DNA of 22,309 nt, taken from assembly GCA_964569385.1 (NCBI GenBank), contig CAZMUM010000061.1, positions 1 through 22,309 on the forward strand, in the 5' to 3' direction. The translations under genes and the position numbers were made by a program. The notes under the pieces are model-generated. The model was not told where the DNA came from. It searched no databases and saw only the letters and a list, made by a program, of their open reading frames with translations. Origin of the DNA: JAADHX01 sp964569385 (GTDB taxonomy: Bacteria; Actinomycetota; Acidimicrobiia; Acidimicrobiales; Poriferisodalaceae). Positions within the stretch are counted from its first letter, which is position 1. Every line of letters begins with the position of its first letter. Positions 14,441 to 22,223 of this stretch are shown here, piece after piece.

Positions 14441-14806
14441 CTAGCCGACTGAGCGAGCCAGGACGTGGACCAGAACCGACAGATTCTGCACCTCGCTGTG
14501 ACCGTTCGTTAGATCTAACTCGGCCGGTCGGCGCGCATGGCTGTCGGTTAGGTGGGCAGCATCGAGGGCTCGCAGAACACCTACGTCGAGCCCAGATCCG
14601 GCGAGGTCGTTGAGATCCTTGGTTAAGTTTCGCCCGCGGCCTCCAGCTTGCTTAACCAACGCTTGAACAAGCATCCGCAACAGGGCACACGCGCTGGCCG
14701 GCGAAACGTCCGCGACGGCGACCGCTTCGTCGTACAACGGAAGAAGGCCTTTGGACAGCGGCGGAATGTCTCCAGGTGCTGCTCCCAGGTGTCGGGTCGA
14801 GGTCAT
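14441..14806 (-). CDS. DUF4145-like (possible HEPN-type helical) protein
   Basis: The protein has 121 residues. The start is the ATG at 14806 in an ATGA overlap with the stop of the PIG-L deacetylase gene, so the two are translationally coupled. The pattern LPLYDEAVAVADVSPASACALLRMLVQALVKQAGG (about 20-54, shown in part) matches the first helices of DUF4145: 'Y.eA......sp.aa..llR..l..l....g'. A NLTKDLNDLAGSGLD segment follows, then a helical C-terminus with His/Asp/Asn residues where DUF4145 proteins carry their GN..H region. No nuclease motif (R-x4-6-H of active HEPN toxins) is evident. Its role next to a deacetylase is unknown. The family call is tentative; the coding call is stronger because of the ATGA coupling. 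Confidence 0.72.
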   Translation of the reverse strand: MTSTRHLGAAPGDIPPLSKGLLPLYDEAVAVADVSPASACALLRMLVQALVKQAGGRGRNLTKDLNDLAGSGLDVGVLRALDAAHLTDSHARRPAELDLTNGHSEVQNLSVLVHVLARSVG

Positions 14807-15618
14807 GCCGGAGGTGCAGGCTCGTCGAACAGCCACGTCTCGCGGCTATCAACTTGGGAGTCGGTCCGAATGAACCACTCGGTGCCGAACGCCACGGCAA
14901 ACATTTCGGTTGGCATCTGCATGAAGAATGATGAGTCGTCGATCTGGCTCGCGTGAGCGGCCATGGCCTGGCGTTTGGTGGCCACAACCGATGACACGTC
15001 GACCGCGGTAGTGATGATTTCGTCTGGAGATCCAAAAGTGTCGTCCCGCGACACATCAGGCATCTCGATCTCGTCATGGCCGGCTTCGACGGCCACGGCC
15101 GCCGCAGCGGCCCGGAGTTCGGCTATTCGCGTCCGGTTCATCGTGGATTCATAGACCCGCGCCACTCCCGCTAACTCGGCGGCGCGATGGCCGACGCGGT
15201 GCACCTGGATGTGGTCGGGGTGTCCGTATCCACCGTGAGAGTCATAGCAGGTGAGCACATCGACATCTTCGTCGGTGAGGATCACCGCCAGTCTGGCAGC
15301 GGCCTCTTCGACGTCGGCTTGCCAGAAGCAGGTCGGGTTGTCATTTGTTGGCTCGTCGGCCATCCCAGAGTCGTGATAGCCGAGGAACTCGACGCGGTCG
15401 ACGCCGAGCATGGCCGCCGAGAGCCGCTGTTCGGCTTCGCGGCGTTGGCCCAAGGTTTCGCCAGGGTCCAGCACGCCGTCGGCCACCTCGCCACATTCGC
15501 CACGCGTAGCCACCACCAGCACGACCCGATGCCCGGCATCGGCCGCCAGTCTCATCGCTCCGCCCGTTGCGATGGCTTCGTCGTCGGGGTGGGCATGAAA
15601 CGTTACGAGTGTTCCCAT
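14803..15618 (-). CDS. PIG-L (LmbE) family deacetylase
   Basis: The protein has 271 residues from the ATG at 15618, one nucleotide after the TGA of the CoA-transferase gene; GGTGG precedes it by 7 nt. PIG-L enzymes are zinc N-deacetylases acting on GlcNAc-type or mycothiol-related substrates. The signature AHPDDE (9-14) gives zinc ligands His10 and Asp13, with Asp12 as the probable general base. The second block HGGYGHPDHIQVHR supplies His136, and His133 belongs to the same HPDH motif. The fold continues with GETLGQRREAEQRLSAAMLGV, as in MshB and Mca. MshB or Mca identity is possible but not shown by the sequence. It overlaps the downstream DUF4145-like gene by 4 nt. Confidence 0.9.
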   Translation of the reverse strand: MGTLVTFHAHPDDEAIATGGAMRLAADAGHRVVLVVATRGECGEVADGVLDPGETLGQRREAEQRLSAAMLGVDRVEFLGYHDSGMADEPTNDNPTCFWQADVEEAAARLAVILTDEDVDVLTCYDSHGGYGHPDHIQVHRVGHRAAELAGVARVYESTMNRTRIAELRAAAAAVAVEAGHDEIEMPDVSRDDTFGSPDEIITTAVDVSSVVATKRQAMAAHASQIDDSSFFMQMPTEMFAVAFGTEWFIRTDSQVDSRETWLFDEPAPPA

Positions 15619-15619
15619 G

Positions 15620-16753
15620 TCAGGCCACCGCTCCATCGGACTTGAGCTTGTCGATTTCATCAGAAGTTAGTCCGAGCTCGCGAAGCACAGCATCGGTGTC
15701 GCTGCCGGCCCCAACTTCGGACGTTGTGAGTTGGGCCGGAGTTGCGCTGAACCGCGGTGCGGGGCTCGGTTGAAGAACACCGTCGAACTCTGTGAAGGTG
15801 CCACGGGCCACGTTGTGTGGATGTGCGGCAGCCTCAGCCATCGACAGCACCGGCGCAAAACACACGTCGGTATGTTCCATGATCTCGCACCATTGGTCGC
15901 GAGTCTTCGACTTAAGCACCTTGGCGATCTTGACCTTGGCTGCGGGCCAATCGTCTCTCGACATCTGCGGCGGAAGGTCGTCGGTGGTGAGACCCGTCTT
16001 TTCGAGCAACAGACTGTAAAACTGTGGTTCTATCGAGCCGATCGACACATATTCGCCATCAGAGCACTCATATACGTCGTAAAAATGAGCACCAGTGTCG
16101 AGCAGGTTGGTTCCACGGTCGCCGAGCATCCCCATGGCATCGAAAGAAAAGAACATGGCCATCAAGGTCGCAGCACCATCGACCATGGCTGCGTCGACTA
16201 CTTGGCCAACTCCATTTTGTTTGGCGTTCAGGATCCCGCACACGAGCCCGTAGGCGAGCAGCATTCCACCCCCGCCGAAGTCGCCCACGAGGTTGAGCGG
16301 CGGCATTGGTCCTTCGCCAGCCCTGCCGATCCTGCTGAGGACACCCGACAGTGCGATGTAGTTGATGTCGTGTCCGGCCGCCGCGGCATACGGCCCGTCC
16401 TGGCCCCAACCCGTCATGCGTCCGTAAACGAGGGCCGGGTTGCGGGCGAGACACTGGTCGGGGCCGAGGCCCATCCGTTCGGTAACGCCTGGCCGGAATC
16501 CTTCGATGAAAGCGTCGGCTGATTCGACAAGCTTCAGAACGGTCTCGACCCCGTCGGCGTTCTTGAGATCGACGCCGATCGAGCGGCGACCTCGAGCCAA
16601 GACGTCGATGCCGCGGGGCGGCCCGCCTGTGACATTGGCGGCCCGGTCGACACGAATAACCTCAGCACCCATGTCTGAGAGCATCATTGCGCAGAACGGC
16701 GCGGGCCCAATGCCCTGAAGCTCGATGATTCTCACGCCCTCTAGTGGGCCCAT
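15620..16753 (-). CDS. Class III CoA transferase, alpha-methylacyl-CoA racemase type
   Basis: The protein has 377 residues. ATG at 16753 follows AAGGAG at a spacing of 5. It begins GPLEGVRIIELQGIGPAPF, with the family's MLSDMGAEVIRVDR block. The residues used by mycobacterial MCR for 1,1-proton transfer are all present at almost the same numbers: His128 (AGHDINYIALSG), Asp158 (LVGDFGGGGML) and Glu242 (IEPQF); MCR has His126, Asp156 and Glu241. It should therefore interconvert 2R- and 2S-methylacyl-CoA so that branched-chain acyl-CoAs can enter beta-oxidation, rather than transfer CoA. It is followed at once by the PIG-L gene and preceded 47 bp upstream by an alpha/beta hydrolase. Confidence 0.93.
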   Translation of the reverse strand: MGPLEGVRIIELQGIGPAPFCAMMLSDMGAEVIRVDRAANVTGGPPRGIDVLARGRRSIGVDLKNADGVETVLKLVESADAFIEGFRPGVTERMGLGPDQCLARNPALVYGRMTGWGQDGPYAAAAGHDINYIALSGVLSRIGRAGEGPMPPLNLVGDFGGGGMLLAYGLVCGILNAKQNGVGQVVDAAMVDGAATLMAMFFSFDAMGMLGDRGTNLLDTGAHFYDVYECSDGEYVSIGSIEPQFYSLLLEKTGLTTDDLPPQMSRDDWPAAKVKIAKVLKSKTRDQWCEIMEHTDVCFAPVLSMAEAAAHPHNVARGTFTEFDGVLQPSPAPRFSATPAQLTTSEVGAGSDTDAVLRELGLTSDEIDKLKSDGAVA

Positions 16754-16800
16754 AGCTACTCCTTCGAGGTGTGCAAGATGCGGTGACTAGTTCGGAGGAA

Positions 16801-17673
16801 CTAGGAAACGCGATCGGCCAGTTCGACCATCTCGTCGACATAGCTCGGCCACAACGTTGCCGGTAGATCGTGGCCCATCGTGTCGTAGACCACCAACTTT
16901 GCATCGGCGATGGCGTCAGCTGTCGCGTGCCCACCCGAAACGTCGATAAGCGTGTCGATGCCACCGTGCAGAACTGTGCAAGAAGCATTGACCAACTTCA
17001 GCCGGTCGGTACGGTCGCCGTCGGCAATTATCGCCGCTAGCTGATGCACCGCTCCGGCAGGGTGGAACATCCGGTCGTACTGTGCACCTGCGTAGCTGGC
17101 CACTTCGTCCCAGTCGATGTCGGCGCTGGCATAGGTGCGTCTGGCTGCGAGGTCGGCGGCGATGTAGGCCTCGCGCTCCGGCGGTGGCACTGACATTAGG
17201 GCGGCGCTGGCCTCGGGAGTGGCGCGACCAACGGTGGGGGCTCCCGTGGTCGACATGACCGAAGTCATCGACAGCACTCGATCACGGTGATTGATGGCCA
17301 TCGTCTGGACGATCATGCCGCCCATCGACATCCCCCAAGTATGGGCCTGGCCGATACCGAGTGCATCGAGGACGGCCATACCGTCGAGCGCCATGTCGGA
17401 CAATCGGTAACTCGCCGGCGAAACGAGTCCATTGTCAAGGGCGTTGCGCGTGGCCACTAGCGAGGGCGGTTCGGCCGATGTCTTGGAGCTGAGCCCAACG
17501 TCGCGATTGTCGTAACGCACAACGTAGAAACCAGCAGCAGCTAGCAACTGACAGAAGTCGCGGCGGTAGGCAATCAGCTGACTACCCAGACCACAGACCA
17601 GCAGCAGCGCGGGGTTCGAGCTGTCGCCGAAGGTCTCGTACTCAATCTCGACAGTGCCGTTTGTCGTTCTCAT
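16801..17673 (-). CDS. Alpha/beta-fold hydrolase
   Basis: The protein has 290 residues from the ATG at 17673, which starts MRTTNGTVEIEYETFG, the usual beginning of this family; it is 7 nt after the preceding gene's stop. The catalytic triad is visible: Ser116 in the nucleophile elbow GMSMGG, Asp240 in HGGIDTLID and His268 in DTMGHDLP. VCGLGSQ at 26-32 forms the oxyanion-hole region and RYDNRDVGLS is typical of esterases in the RdmC/aclacinomycin methylesterase-like group. A cap region lies between about 150 and 225. There is no signal peptide, so it should act in the cytoplasm. The position upstream of an acyl-CoA racemase suggests ester, lactone or thioester hydrolysis in lipid breakdown, which is inference. 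Confidence 0.9.
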   Translation of the reverse strand: MRTTNGTVEIEYETFGDSSNPALLLVCGLGSQLIAYRRDFCQLLAAAGFYVVRYDNRDVGLSSKTSAEPPSLVATRNALDNGLVSPASYRLSDMALDGMAVLDALGIGQAHTWGMSMGGMIVQTMAINHRDRVLSMTSVMSTTGAPTVGRATPEASAALMSVPPPEREAYIAADLAARRTYASADIDWDEVASYAGAQYDRMFHPAGAVHQLAAIIADGDRTDRLKLVNASCTVLHGGIDTLIDVSGGHATADAIADAKLVVYDTMGHDLPATLWPSYVDEMVELADRVS

Positions 17674-17680
17674 GACCGAC

Positions 17681-18304
17681 CTACATCCGATCCAGGAGCT
17701 CGCGACGTTTCGTCTCAAACTCCTCTTCGCTTACGAGGCCCTGCTGCCGGAGATCTTCTAGCTCGCGAATCTTTTCGGCGATCCCTTCGGTGGAGTCGGT
17801 GACCTCAACCACGGGGGCACCGCCGAATCTACGTTCATGGCGCCGGTCGATCTGACGGTAGATCTCGTTCTGGATGGCCTCTGGTTTACGCACGTTCGAA
17901 AAACGCGATTGGCCAGACTCGCCCGCTGATTCGATGAGTAGGTCGCCGGCGCCAATGATGCGCTCGAACAACGATTGACGGAAGTTGATGTTGTCGATGC
18001 GGTCGATCGGCAGTTCGACGCCACGTTTGGTGAGCACACCAGTGCGAAAGATCAGGCGCTCGTTCGAAAGCACGAAGAACGTTGTGGCCCACTTGCCGAA
18101 CACCACTCCCAGGTTTAGCAGCGCAGCTACGAGTAAGAACCATCCGACGTAGGCGACGGGTGTGCCCGGACCAGCCTGTAGGAGCACGGCAATAACGAGA
18201 GCGAGCACCACAAACACCGTCGACTGAGCAAATATCCACCAATGCGGTTTCAGATTCAGAATCCGCTCTTCGCCATCGTTGAGATACCCATCGGGAAATG
18301 CCAT
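17681..18304 (-). CDS. Membrane protein with bacterial PH-like domain and C-terminal SHOCT domain
   Basis: The protein has 207 residues from the ATG at 18304, which has AGGA 9-12 nt upstream; a longer frame to 18436 would overlap the divergent uvrD2 start. Two membrane helices (about 25-43 and 51-70) precede a bPH2/DUF304 domain at about 73-155 (LSNERLIFRTGVLTKRGVELPIDRI, shown in part). The C-terminus (176-205, EKIRELEDLRQQGLVSEEEF...) is a clear SHOCT module, a short helical pair found at protein ends that is thought to mediate oligomerisation or membrane association. The PH and SHOCT parts face the cytoplasm if the N-terminus does. Function is unknown. It heads the leftward run of genes ending at 14441. 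Confidence 0.9.
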   Translation of the reverse strand: MAFPDGYLNDGEERILNLKPHWWIFAQSTVFVVLALVIAVLLQAGPGTPVAYVGWFLLVAALLNLGVVFGKWATTFFVLSNERLIFRTGVLTKRGVELPIDRIDNINFRQSLFERIIGAGDLLIESAGESGQSRFSNVRKPEAIQNEIYRQIDRRHERRFGGAPVVEVTDSTEGIAEKIRELEDLRQQGLVSEEEFETKRRELLDRM

Positions 18305-18393
18305 TCGACAAATCCTACTTCCTGCGCCGTAACCGTTCACCCGCCACCGTGCACAAACCCCACCCAAAGCAGTGGGCGAAGCGATGGCTGACG

Positions 18394-18431
18394 GGCGATA
18401 TCGTCGAGGTGTGGCGATATCGTCGAGGTAT
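18394..18431. repeat. 19-bp tandem duplication at the uvrD2 start
   Basis: Units 18394-18412 and 18413-18431 differ at one base (18411 G, 18430 A). Each contains the palindrome CGATATCG (18396-18403 and 18415-18422), so the palindromes are 19 bp, about two helical turns, apart. The second unit supplies the A and T of the ATG start of uvrD2. The region lies between two divergent genes and could be an operator, but may simply be a small duplication. Confidence 0.7.
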
Positions 18432-20349
18432 GGCAACTAGGGCGATACGACTCGACGAGGCCCAACAGGTCGCGGTCGATCATCGGGGGCCGACGCTGCG
18501 CATTTTGGCCGGGCCGGGTTCGGGCAAGACCCGCGTTCTGACGGCAAGAATCGTCAGGCGTGCTGATGAAGAAATCGATGCGAGACGCGTTCTGGCCCTG
18601 ACCTTCACCCGGCGAGCAGCGGCCGAACTCCGTAGTCGCATCCGTCGGGCCGAGATCAGAGACATTGGTGCTGTGGGCACGTTCCACGCGGTGGCGCTTC
18701 AGCAGCTCCGCATCTACCGAGCCGACCACGACAAGTCGCCGCCCATCATCGTGTCAAGTCGATTCGCGGTGCTTCGCTCGTTGGTCGACGGGTCAAACGC
18801 AGCCGAGCTAGTTCGCCGGGCCGACGATGCGATCGGCCGAGGCATCCCCGTCGACCGAATCCGCGACAGTCGGGTCGCCGACGTTGCGGGCCGATACGAG
18901 AAACATCTTCGAAGACAGGGACTGCTCGACTTCGACGGAGTGCTCGACGAATGCACCAGACTCCTCCAGACCGATAAACGATTCGCCCAAGCACAACACT
19001 GGCGGTTCAGACACATCTTTGTCGACGAGTACCAGGACCTAAACGGCCGCCAGTTCAACTTGTTGCGAGCTTGGATCGGCAATCGCGATGATCTGTGTGT
19101 GGTGGGCGACGCCGACCAGGCGATTTACGAATGGAACGGCGCCGACGCCCGCTACCTTCGCGACTTCGAGCACTGGTTTCCTGGTGCACACACAGTTCAG
19201 TTAACGACGAATCACCGTTCGAGCGGCGCGATCGTGAACGCTGCTCATGCCGTGCTGGGCGAACGGTCGGTGTTGGTGCGCAAGCCCGAGGGGGCGGTTC
19301 CCCAAGTCTCAGAACACACCAGTACCTTCGACGAAGGCAACGAACTAGCGCGACGTCTGCGCTGGCGACACGGTGAAGGAGACAACTGGAGCGACCACGC
19401 CGTGCTCGCACGCACAAATGCTCAGCTCGACACACTCGCCGATGTCTTGCGACGAAACGACATACCGCATCAAGTGCGAGGAAAAGGCGGCCTGTCGAGG
19501 CTGCCAGCGGCCGAACAAACCACAGAACTACTAAGAACGTCCGGCGACGACTTCTCAACGTTACTAGTCGACCTCGAGCTCGATGAAGTCGAGTCGATAT
19601 CTGCTGATCAGCCCGAAGTCGCGGCAATCATTGATCTAGCGAAGGACTACCTCTCAAGCGACGTCGCTCCGTCAGGAAGCGGGTTTTCGCAATGGCTGCG
19701 CACCATCAGAGCCGGAGACTCGACCGACGACGAAGATGTGGTCGACTTGGCCACCTTCCACGGCTCCAAGGGTCTCGAATGGCCCCACGTCACCATCGTT
19801 GGCGCCGAAGAGGGTTTGTTTCCAATGAACGAGTCCGACGAAGAGACTCGGCTTGCCTACGTTGCCGTAACTCGGGCGGAGCGGTCGATCCATCTTTCGT
19901 GGTGCCGCACCCGAGACGGCGAGCGTCGCAAACCAACCCGCTGGCTTAGCGTCATCAAAGCCATCGGAGCTCCAGACGTACCAGCAACTTCTGTCCAACT
20001 TGCAGATCACATTGCCAGGGCCAGGGCGGCAGCTCTTGGCTCCGACGTCGTCGAACGCAAACGTCGCCTAGATCGCTGGCGCGACGGCGCGGCCAAGGCT
20101 CGCCGTATCTTGCCGCAGGCGGTATTGCGCGATGACCTCGTCGATGCGATTGCCAGGAGCGGGCCAACAACACAAGAGGAACTTCTGGGCGTAACCGGGC
20201 TTAGCGCCTTGCGCGTTGGGCGCGACGCGGCCGCAATCCTTGTTGCAGCGAACATCGCAGCCGACGAGATGCCAGTCGATGAAGTGCCAGTCGATGAAGT
20301 CGCAGCCGCAGCTGAGCCTGTTACTGATCGAACCGTGATTGAAACTTAG
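18430..20349 (+). CDS. uvrD2: UvrD2-type SF1A DNA helicase with HRDC domain
   Basis: The protein has 639 residues from ATG 18430, placing the Q-motif (LDEAQQVAVDH) near the N-terminus as expected; an in-frame ORF continues upstream to 18298 but overlaps the divergent gene. All SF1A motifs are present: Walker A GPGSGKT (28-34), LTFTRRAAAELRSRI, TFHAVALQQL, DEYQD (199-203), GDADQAIYEWNG (226-237), LTTNHRSS, TFHGSKGLEWPHV and YVAVTRAERS (477-486). The region between motifs IV and V is short, so subdomain 2B is reduced. An HRDC domain follows at about 547-620. This domain order matches mycobacterial UvrD2, but the four-cysteine module of that protein is not seen (only three Cys in the whole chain). 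The C-terminal tail repeats a 5-residue unit (PVDEV). Confidence 0.93.
   Translation: MATRAIRLDEAQQVAVDHRGPTLRILAGPGSGKTRVLTARIVRRADEEIDARRVLALTFTRRAAAELRSRIRRAEIRDIGAVGTFHAVALQQLRIYRADHDKSPPIIVSSRFAVLRSLVDGSNAAELVRRADDAIGRGIPVDRIRDSRVADVAGRYEKHLRRQGLLDFDGVLDECTRLLQTDKRFAQAQHWRFRHIFVDEYQDLNGRQFNLLRAWIGNRDDLCVVGDADQAIYEWNGADARYLRDFEHWFPGAHTVQLTTNHRSSGAIVNAAHAVLGERSVLVRKPEGAVPQVSEHTSTFDEGNELARRLRWRHGEGDNWSDHAVLARTNAQLDTLADVLRRNDIPHQVRGKGGLSRLPAAEQTTELLRTSGDDFSTLLVDLELDEVESISADQPEVAAIIDLAKDYLSSDVAPSGSGFSQWLRTIRAGDSTDDEDVVDLATFHGSKGLEWPHVTIVGAEEGLFPMNESDEETRLAYVAVTRAERSIHLSWCRTRDGERRKPTRWLSVIKAIGAPDVPATSVQLADHIARARAAALGSDVVERKRRLDRWRDGAAKARRILPQAVLRDDLVDAIARSGPTTQEELLGVTGLSALRVGRDAAAILVAANIAADEMPVDEVPVDEVAAAAEPVTDRTVIET
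20271..20300 (+). repeat. Perfect 15-bp tandem repeat in the uvrD2 tail
   Basis: GCCAGTCGATGAAGT occurs twice in direct succession (20271-20285, 20286-20300), encoding repeated PVDEV in the acidic tail behind the HRDC domain. It is in frame, so unit number could vary without breaking the gene. Confidence 0.85.
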
Positions 20350-21119
20350 CGGGTCACGTCAAGAAACACCGGAGCATGATCTGACGGCAATTTGCCCTTG
20401 CGGGCGGTGCGGTCAACGAGTGAAAACGTCGAGGCCTCGGTAAGCGATGCGCTCGTCAGAAGCAGGTCGATCCGCATGCCTTCACGCTTGTGGAAAGCGC
20501 CGCCCCGATAGTCCCACCACGAGAACAATCCCGGCTCTTGGTGGTGCTCACGAAACACATCGGTGAGCCCCCAGTCGTATAGCCGAGCCAGCGCATCACG
20601 TTCGGGTTTCGTGACGTGTGTTCCGCCGGAGGTCTTTGCGGTGTCCCACACATCGATATCGGCCGGCGCGATATTGAAATCGCCAGCGACCAGGACATCG
20701 TTCGAAGGCGTGGTCAGGGCATCGATGTGATTGTGAAGACGACCTAACCAGGCCAGTTTGTACTTGTAATGGTCATCGTCGACCGCCCGCCCATTGGGCA
20801 CGTAGACCGAAGTGACGCAAACGCCGCCGGTCGTGGCCGTGATTATCCGAGCCTCTTGGTCGGCGTCGAGGCCGTCGGCGAACGAACGATGGACGTCACT
20901 GAGTGGCTCTCGCGACAAGATGGCAACACCGTTCCAGCGCCCCTCGCCTGCATGAACTGAGTGGTAGCCAAGGTCCATGAAGTGGTCGTGGGGAAACTGC
21001 TCGTTGGCCATCTTGGTCTCTTGCAGGCAGACCACATCGACGTCGCAATACCCAAGCCACTCATCGACGCGGTCTTGGCGGGCGTTGAGTGAGTTGACGT
21101 TCCAGGTCGCAAGTCGCAC
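20346..21119 (-). CDS. xthA: Exodeoxyribonuclease III (AP endonuclease, EEP family)
   Basis: The protein has 257 residues from the GTG at 21119, chosen because the family begins (M)RLATWNVNSL; longer in-frame starts would run into the divergent dioxygenase gene at 21191. The enzyme cuts DNA at abasic sites and degrades 3' ends in base-excision repair. Active-site residues are visible: Asn8 (TWNVNS), Glu34 (CLQETK), Asp147 and Asn149 (GDFNIAP), and Asp247-His248 (PSDHAPV). GRWNGVAILSR and YVPNGR are further family blocks. Length and motif order match ExoIII. Its stop overlaps that of the convergent uvrD2 by 4 bp, so two repair genes are packed tail to tail. Confidence 0.95.
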   Translation of the reverse strand: MRLATWNVNSLNARQDRVDEWLGYCDVDVVCLQETKMANEQFPHDHFMDLGYHSVHAGEGRWNGVAILSREPLSDVHRSFADGLDADQEARIITATTGGVCVTSVYVPNGRAVDDDHYKYKLAWLGRLHNHIDALTTPSNDVLVAGDFNIAPADIDVWDTAKTSGGTHVTKPERDALARLYDWGLTDVFREHHQEPGLFSWWDYRGGAFHKREGMRIDLLLTSASLTEASTFSLVDRTARKGKLPSDHAPVFLDVTR

Positions 21120-21190
21120 CGCCTCACCATAGCCACCTGGGTGTTCACAACACGGGTGATCTACGATGACCTCAAGAGAGGGGACGACCG

Positions 21191-22078
21191 ATGACCAGAG
21201 TCGATTTCGATATCGCAACCAAACGCCGAACACAATACGAGACGTTCGAGGTTGCCACGATCACGCCGCACCTCGGTGCCGAGATAACCGGGCTCGATCT
21301 TTGCAACCTAACTGGGGCTCAGTTAGTCGACGTCAAGGCGGCGTGGGCCGATTGGAGCGTGTTGGTGTTTCGCGACCAGCATCTCGACCGCGCTGCCCAT
21401 AAGTACTTCGCGCAGAACTTCGGCGAGCTGCATGTTCATCCCCTGAATCACAGCCGGGACACAGATCCCGAGATCTTGGCTGTGAAAACGACACCAGACT
21501 CGCCATACACCGCTGGCGAAGGGTGGCACACAGACGTTACTTGCGACGCTCGGCCGCCGATAGCTTCGCTTCTGTACATCACCGAGACGCCAGAGAGTGG
21601 AGGTGGAAACACGCTGTATGCCGACATGTGCATGGCTTACGACATGTTGTCTGCGCCGATGCAGGAGTTCCTGGGGGGACTAACAGCCGTACACGACGGC
21701 GCGATCCCCTACATCGGGAACTACAAGTCGACACCGCCAGAGGGTGGATACCCGCGCAATGCTCACCCCGTGATCGCGGTGCATCCCGAAACCGGCCGGA
21801 AGATCCTCTACATAAACAGCGGATTCACTTCCCACATTGTTGGCCTCAGCCGCTGGGAGAGCCGGGCCCTGCTAGATGCGTTGTACGACCTCATCGCGTC
21901 GACGCCGAAACTCCATGCGGCGGTGCAATGGAAACCCAACACCCTCACCATGTGGGACAACCGATGCACGCAGCACCACTCGGTCTGGGACTACTACCCA
22001 GAGTCAAGGTACGGCGAACGGGTCTCGGTGATTGCAGACCGGCCAATGGGTGTAACTGAGCTCGAAGCTCCTACCTAG
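21191..22078 (+). CDS. TauD/TfdA-family Fe(II)/2-oxoglutarate dioxygenase
   Basis: The protein has 295 residues. ATG at 21191 follows GAGGGG at about 8-9 nt. Members use Fe(II), O2 and 2-oxoglutarate to hydroxylate substrates such as taurine, alkylsulfates or phenoxyacetates. The iron triad is His113 and Asp115 (EGWHTDVT) with His262 in the distal TQHHSVWDYY block; Arg277 (ERVSVI) is placed to bind 2-oxoglutarate. LGAEITGLDL near the N-terminus and VLVFRDQHL are typical. Between the triads, LYADMCMAYDML and HPVIAVHPETGRKILYIN match the family well. The substrate cannot be deduced; no transporter or sulfur gene lies nearby. It is divergent from xthA (71 bp) and likely monocistronic. Confidence 0.93.
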   Translation: MTRVDFDIATKRRTQYETFEVATITPHLGAEITGLDLCNLTGAQLVDVKAAWADWSVLVFRDQHLDRAAHKYFAQNFGELHVHPLNHSRDTDPEILAVKTTPDSPYTAGEGWHTDVTCDARPPIASLLYITETPESGGGNTLYADMCMAYDMLSAPMQEFLGGLTAVHDGAIPYIGNYKSTPPEGGYPRNAHPVIAVHPETGRKILYINSGFTSHIVGLSRWESRALLDALYDLIASTPKLHAAVQWKPNTLTMWDNRCTQHHSVWDYYPESRYGERVSVIADRPMGVTELEAPT

Positions 22079-22103
22079 CCGATAATCCAAACCAGGTAGG
22101 AGC
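22067..22103. terminator. Inverted repeat between convergent dioxygenase gene and Lys-rich ORF
   Basis: GCTCCTACCT (22067-22076) and AGGTAGGAGC (22094-22103) are perfect 10-bp inverted arms around a 17-nt loop. The first arm ends in the T of the dioxygenase stop codon. The position between convergent reading frames fits a bidirectional terminator, although no T-tract follows on either strand. Confidence 0.5.
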
Positions 22104-22118
22104 CAACGAGCAGAGAAC

Positions 22119-22223
22119 CTAACGCCGCCTACGCCCTGCGGCCTTCTTGGCTGGAGCCTTCTTAGCCGGAGCTTTCTTAGCCGGAGCCTTCAGCGCCGGA
22201 ACCTTCTTAGCCGGAGCCTTCAT
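22119..22223 (-). CDS. Lys/Ala/Pro-repeat mini-ORF (possible nucleoid-type basic peptide or remnant)
   Basis: A 34-residue frame starts at ATG 22223 and ends in TAG at 22119. The product is made of KAPAK-type repeats and ends GRRRR. The composition matches the basic tails of histone H1-like, HU-like or other nucleoid proteins of Actinomycetota. The codon directly before the ATG is an in-frame TAG, so it cannot be the tail of a longer frame without a mutation or sequencing error. No ribosome-binding site precedes the ATG; a three-codon ATG-GCT-GCT-TAG mini-frame ends exactly there. It is either a tiny free-standing basic protein or the surviving end of a decayed gene. Coding is uncertain. Confidence 0.35.
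   Translation of the reverse strand: MKAPAKKVPALKAPAKKAPAKKAPAKKAAGRRRR
22141..22215. repeat. Five imperfect 15-bp tandem units
   Basis: Units begin at 22141, 22156, 22171, 22186 and 22201, with consensus GCCTTCTTAGCCGGA on the plus strand. They encode the Lys-Ala-Pro repeat of the minus-strand mini-ORF. The unit length is a multiple of three, so copy number could change without a frameshift. Confidence 0.85.

Noticed and set aside
15731..16522. Plus-strand frame of 263 codons inside the CoA-transferase gene
   Set aside because: It is antisense to a gene with all AMACR catalytic residues, is His/Arg-rich and has no recognisable motif.
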